64,000 nucleotides of DNA, taken from positions 3,991,139 to 4,055,138 of the forward strand of contig NC_014541.1 in assembly GCF_000148645.1 (NCBI RefSeq), given 5' to 3'. Positions 62,769 to 64,000 of the stretch are shown piece by piece (positions within the stretch are counted from its first letter, which is position 1; each line of letters begins with the position of its first letter). The position numbers and the translations under genes are program-made. The notes beneath the pieces were generated by a model. That model searched no databases, was not told the DNA's origin, and worked only from the letters and a program-made list of their open reading frames with translations. This stretch comes from Ferrimonas balearica DSM 9799. GTDB lineage: Bacteria; Pseudomonadota; Gammaproteobacteria; Enterobacterales; Shewanellaceae.

Positions 62769-64000
62769 ATGCAGTATCGAATTGAATCTGGCGTGACCGA
62801 TCCCACCCCCACCGTGCTGGTGCTGGAGACCGGAGAGGACGGTCTGGAGCGGGTGATCTGGCACCTGACCTGGCGCCACAGTGCGCCGCTGGTCCTGCTG
62901 GAGATGGTGGATAACGACCATATGGTGGTGGCGGACTGGGACGGCCGATTTGAGCTGTATCACCTGCCCACTCGCAACCGCATCGCCGAGCAGAAGCTGG
63001 CCGCCAGCATTCGCATTGGGGCCCGGGTGGCCGACGATGGCCGCACCATCCAGGTGGCTTACGCCGACGAAGACCATTACAACGTCGACGTACTGGAGAT
63101 CCTCGATGCCATGACCCTAACCCAGCTCAAGCGCTTCGAACTGCCCGACCGGGAGGTATTTACCCAGCTGGACCTGTCGCTCCGCCAGATTTTCGCGCCT
63201 TACCCCGACCAGCTCTGGTTCTACGACTGCGAAGCCAACTTCGGTTTCGATGCACCCGCAGAGCAGGCCTTTTTCCAGCTCAACCTGGCCACCGGCGAAG
63301 CGGAGTTCCGCGAGCTGCCTGGCCTGGGCAATGCCAATGATGATTACTGCCTGCCCGCGCTCAACCCCAAGCAAAATCTGGGGGTGATGCTGGACTGGGG
63401 TCGCCAACCCATTGTCAGCAACGAGGCCGGTGAGCCGGAACTGGTGCTGTGCCTGGCGCGGTTCCAGCTGGACGACCTCTCCGATCAGGGCCGGATAACA
63501 ACCCGCCGCTTTGACCGCGCCGCACTGGAGCAGTGCTATGCCGACGCCGACCTGCTGCTCGACCCCGAAGCGGAGCTCGACGACGACTACCGCAAAGCGC
63601 TGGGCGACCTGTTCGAACGGCTGACCGAGCTGTACTGGCAGGACGATACCCTCTGTCTGCACTTTGAGGACGGCCAGCACCTCCGAATCCTGCCCAACGG
63701 CGAAATGCAGACGTTCGGCGATGCGCCGGTACCGCAATATGAATGGACCCCGCTGGCCCGGTTTGATCGCGATCTCGAAGGCCGCATCCCGGTGTTTGTC
63801 GGCGATGACGACCTGCGCTCATTGCGCCAGATGGGTCAGGCCTGTGACGACATCGCCCGCCAGCGTCGCGGCCAGCGATTTGCCTTTGCCCTGATGAGCA
63901 GTGATGGCAGCCCCACCGATCAGGCCGCGTTTTTCCAGCGGGTGGCCGCCGAACACCACGCCAAACTGGCCGCGATGCTGGAACCCTTTATCGCTCTGGA
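62769..64000 (+). CDS. Large protein of unknown function, cut by window end
   Basis: An open frame of at least 410 residues that runs off the right edge, starting MQYRIESGVTDPTPTVLVLE with ACAGGAGT upstream of the ATG. It is acidic and has no signal peptide or clear membrane helix. Repeated Trp/Asp-rich stretches (VVADWDGRFELYHLP, IPVFVGDDDLRSL) hint at a beta-rich fold, possibly propeller-like, but I recognise no family. Confidence 0.7.
   Translation, partial: MQYRIESGVTDPTPTVLVLETGEDGLERVIWHLTWRHSAPLVLLEMVDNDHMVVADWDGRFELYHLPTRNRIAEQKLAASIRIGARVADDGRTIQVAYADEDHYNVDVLEILDAMTLTQLKRFELPDREVFTQLDLSLRQIFAPYPDQLWFYDCEANFGFDAPAEQAFFQLNLATGEAEFRELPGLGNANDDYCLPALNPKQNLGVMLDWGRQPIVSNEAGEPELVLCLARFQLDDLSDQGRITTRRFDRAALEQCYADADLLLDPEAELDDDYRKALGDLFERLTELYWQDDTLCLHFEDGQHLRILPNGEMQTFGDAPVPQYEWTPLARFDRDLEGRIPVFVGDDDLRSLRQMGQACDDIARQRRGQRFAFALMSSDGSPTDQAAFFQRVAAEHHAKLAAMLEPFIAL

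Overview
The window reads as chromosomal DNA of a GC-rich marine-type gammaproteobacterium of the Shewanella/Ferrimonas kind (Alteromonadales). The pointers are gppA-rhlB / trxA-rho synteny, ubiE-ubiJ-ubiB followed by tatABC, an MJ1255/VC2487-type glycosyltransferase, and formate dehydrogenase clusters laid out as fdhX-A-B-C. Ferrimonas is my best guess from the high GC and the layout; it is an inference. No tRNA, rRNA, CRISPR array, transposase or prophage gene was seen.

Layout. 0.1-4.4 kb: a molybdenum hydroxylase operon (XdhC chaperone, MocA-like cytidylyltransferase, [2Fe-2S] subunit, Tat-exported molybdopterin subunit). 4.4-9.2 kb: small membrane proteins, aquaporin, SDR protein, glycosyltransferase, PAP2 phosphatase. 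9.4-13.6 kb: RraA, an arginase-family hydrolase and a LapD/LapG pair that should control release of a surface adhesin. 13.7-23.3 kb: ubiE-ubiJ-ubiB, tatABC, an exported protein, tatD, hemB, an exported thioredoxin-like protein, a DUF3718 protein and a Tat-type lipoprotein aminotransferase. 23.3-23.7 kb: non-coding repeat copy 1. 23.8-31.1 kb: CoA-disulfide-reductase-like flavoprotein, TcyP-type cystine symporter, a short Ppx/GppA, rhlB, trxA, rho. 31.3-41.4 kb: mixed genes including a TraF-like outer-membrane protein, two unusual exported proteins with related Cys tails, ubiD-fre, rof, ubiA, yqjG and lipoproteins.

41.5-62.2 kb is the centrepiece: three tandem formate dehydrogenase operons (fdhX-fdhA-fdhB-fdhC, all on the minus strand). 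They are headed by a maturation block (TorD-like chaperone, multi-cluster Fe-S protein, DUF3306, DUF3305), with fdhD and a helix-turn-helix/PBP-like regulator transcribed divergently. Each catalytic subunit has Cys where selenocysteine sits in the E. coli enzymes. CRP-like palindromes lie ahead of all three groups, and a terminator follows each fdhC. FdhA, FdhB and FdhC are related differently among the three copies, which suggests gene conversion or partial re-duplication.

62.2-62.7 kb holds a second, inverted copy of the repeat seen at 23.3 kb, with about 80 extra bases inside. The window ends in a large unrecognised gene cut by the edge.

Several genes serve one theme. TatABC exports the three FdhA, three FdhX, the molybdenum hydroxylase large subunit and probably the aminotransferase. 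The ubi genes supply the quinone pool that FdhC-type cytochromes b would reduce.
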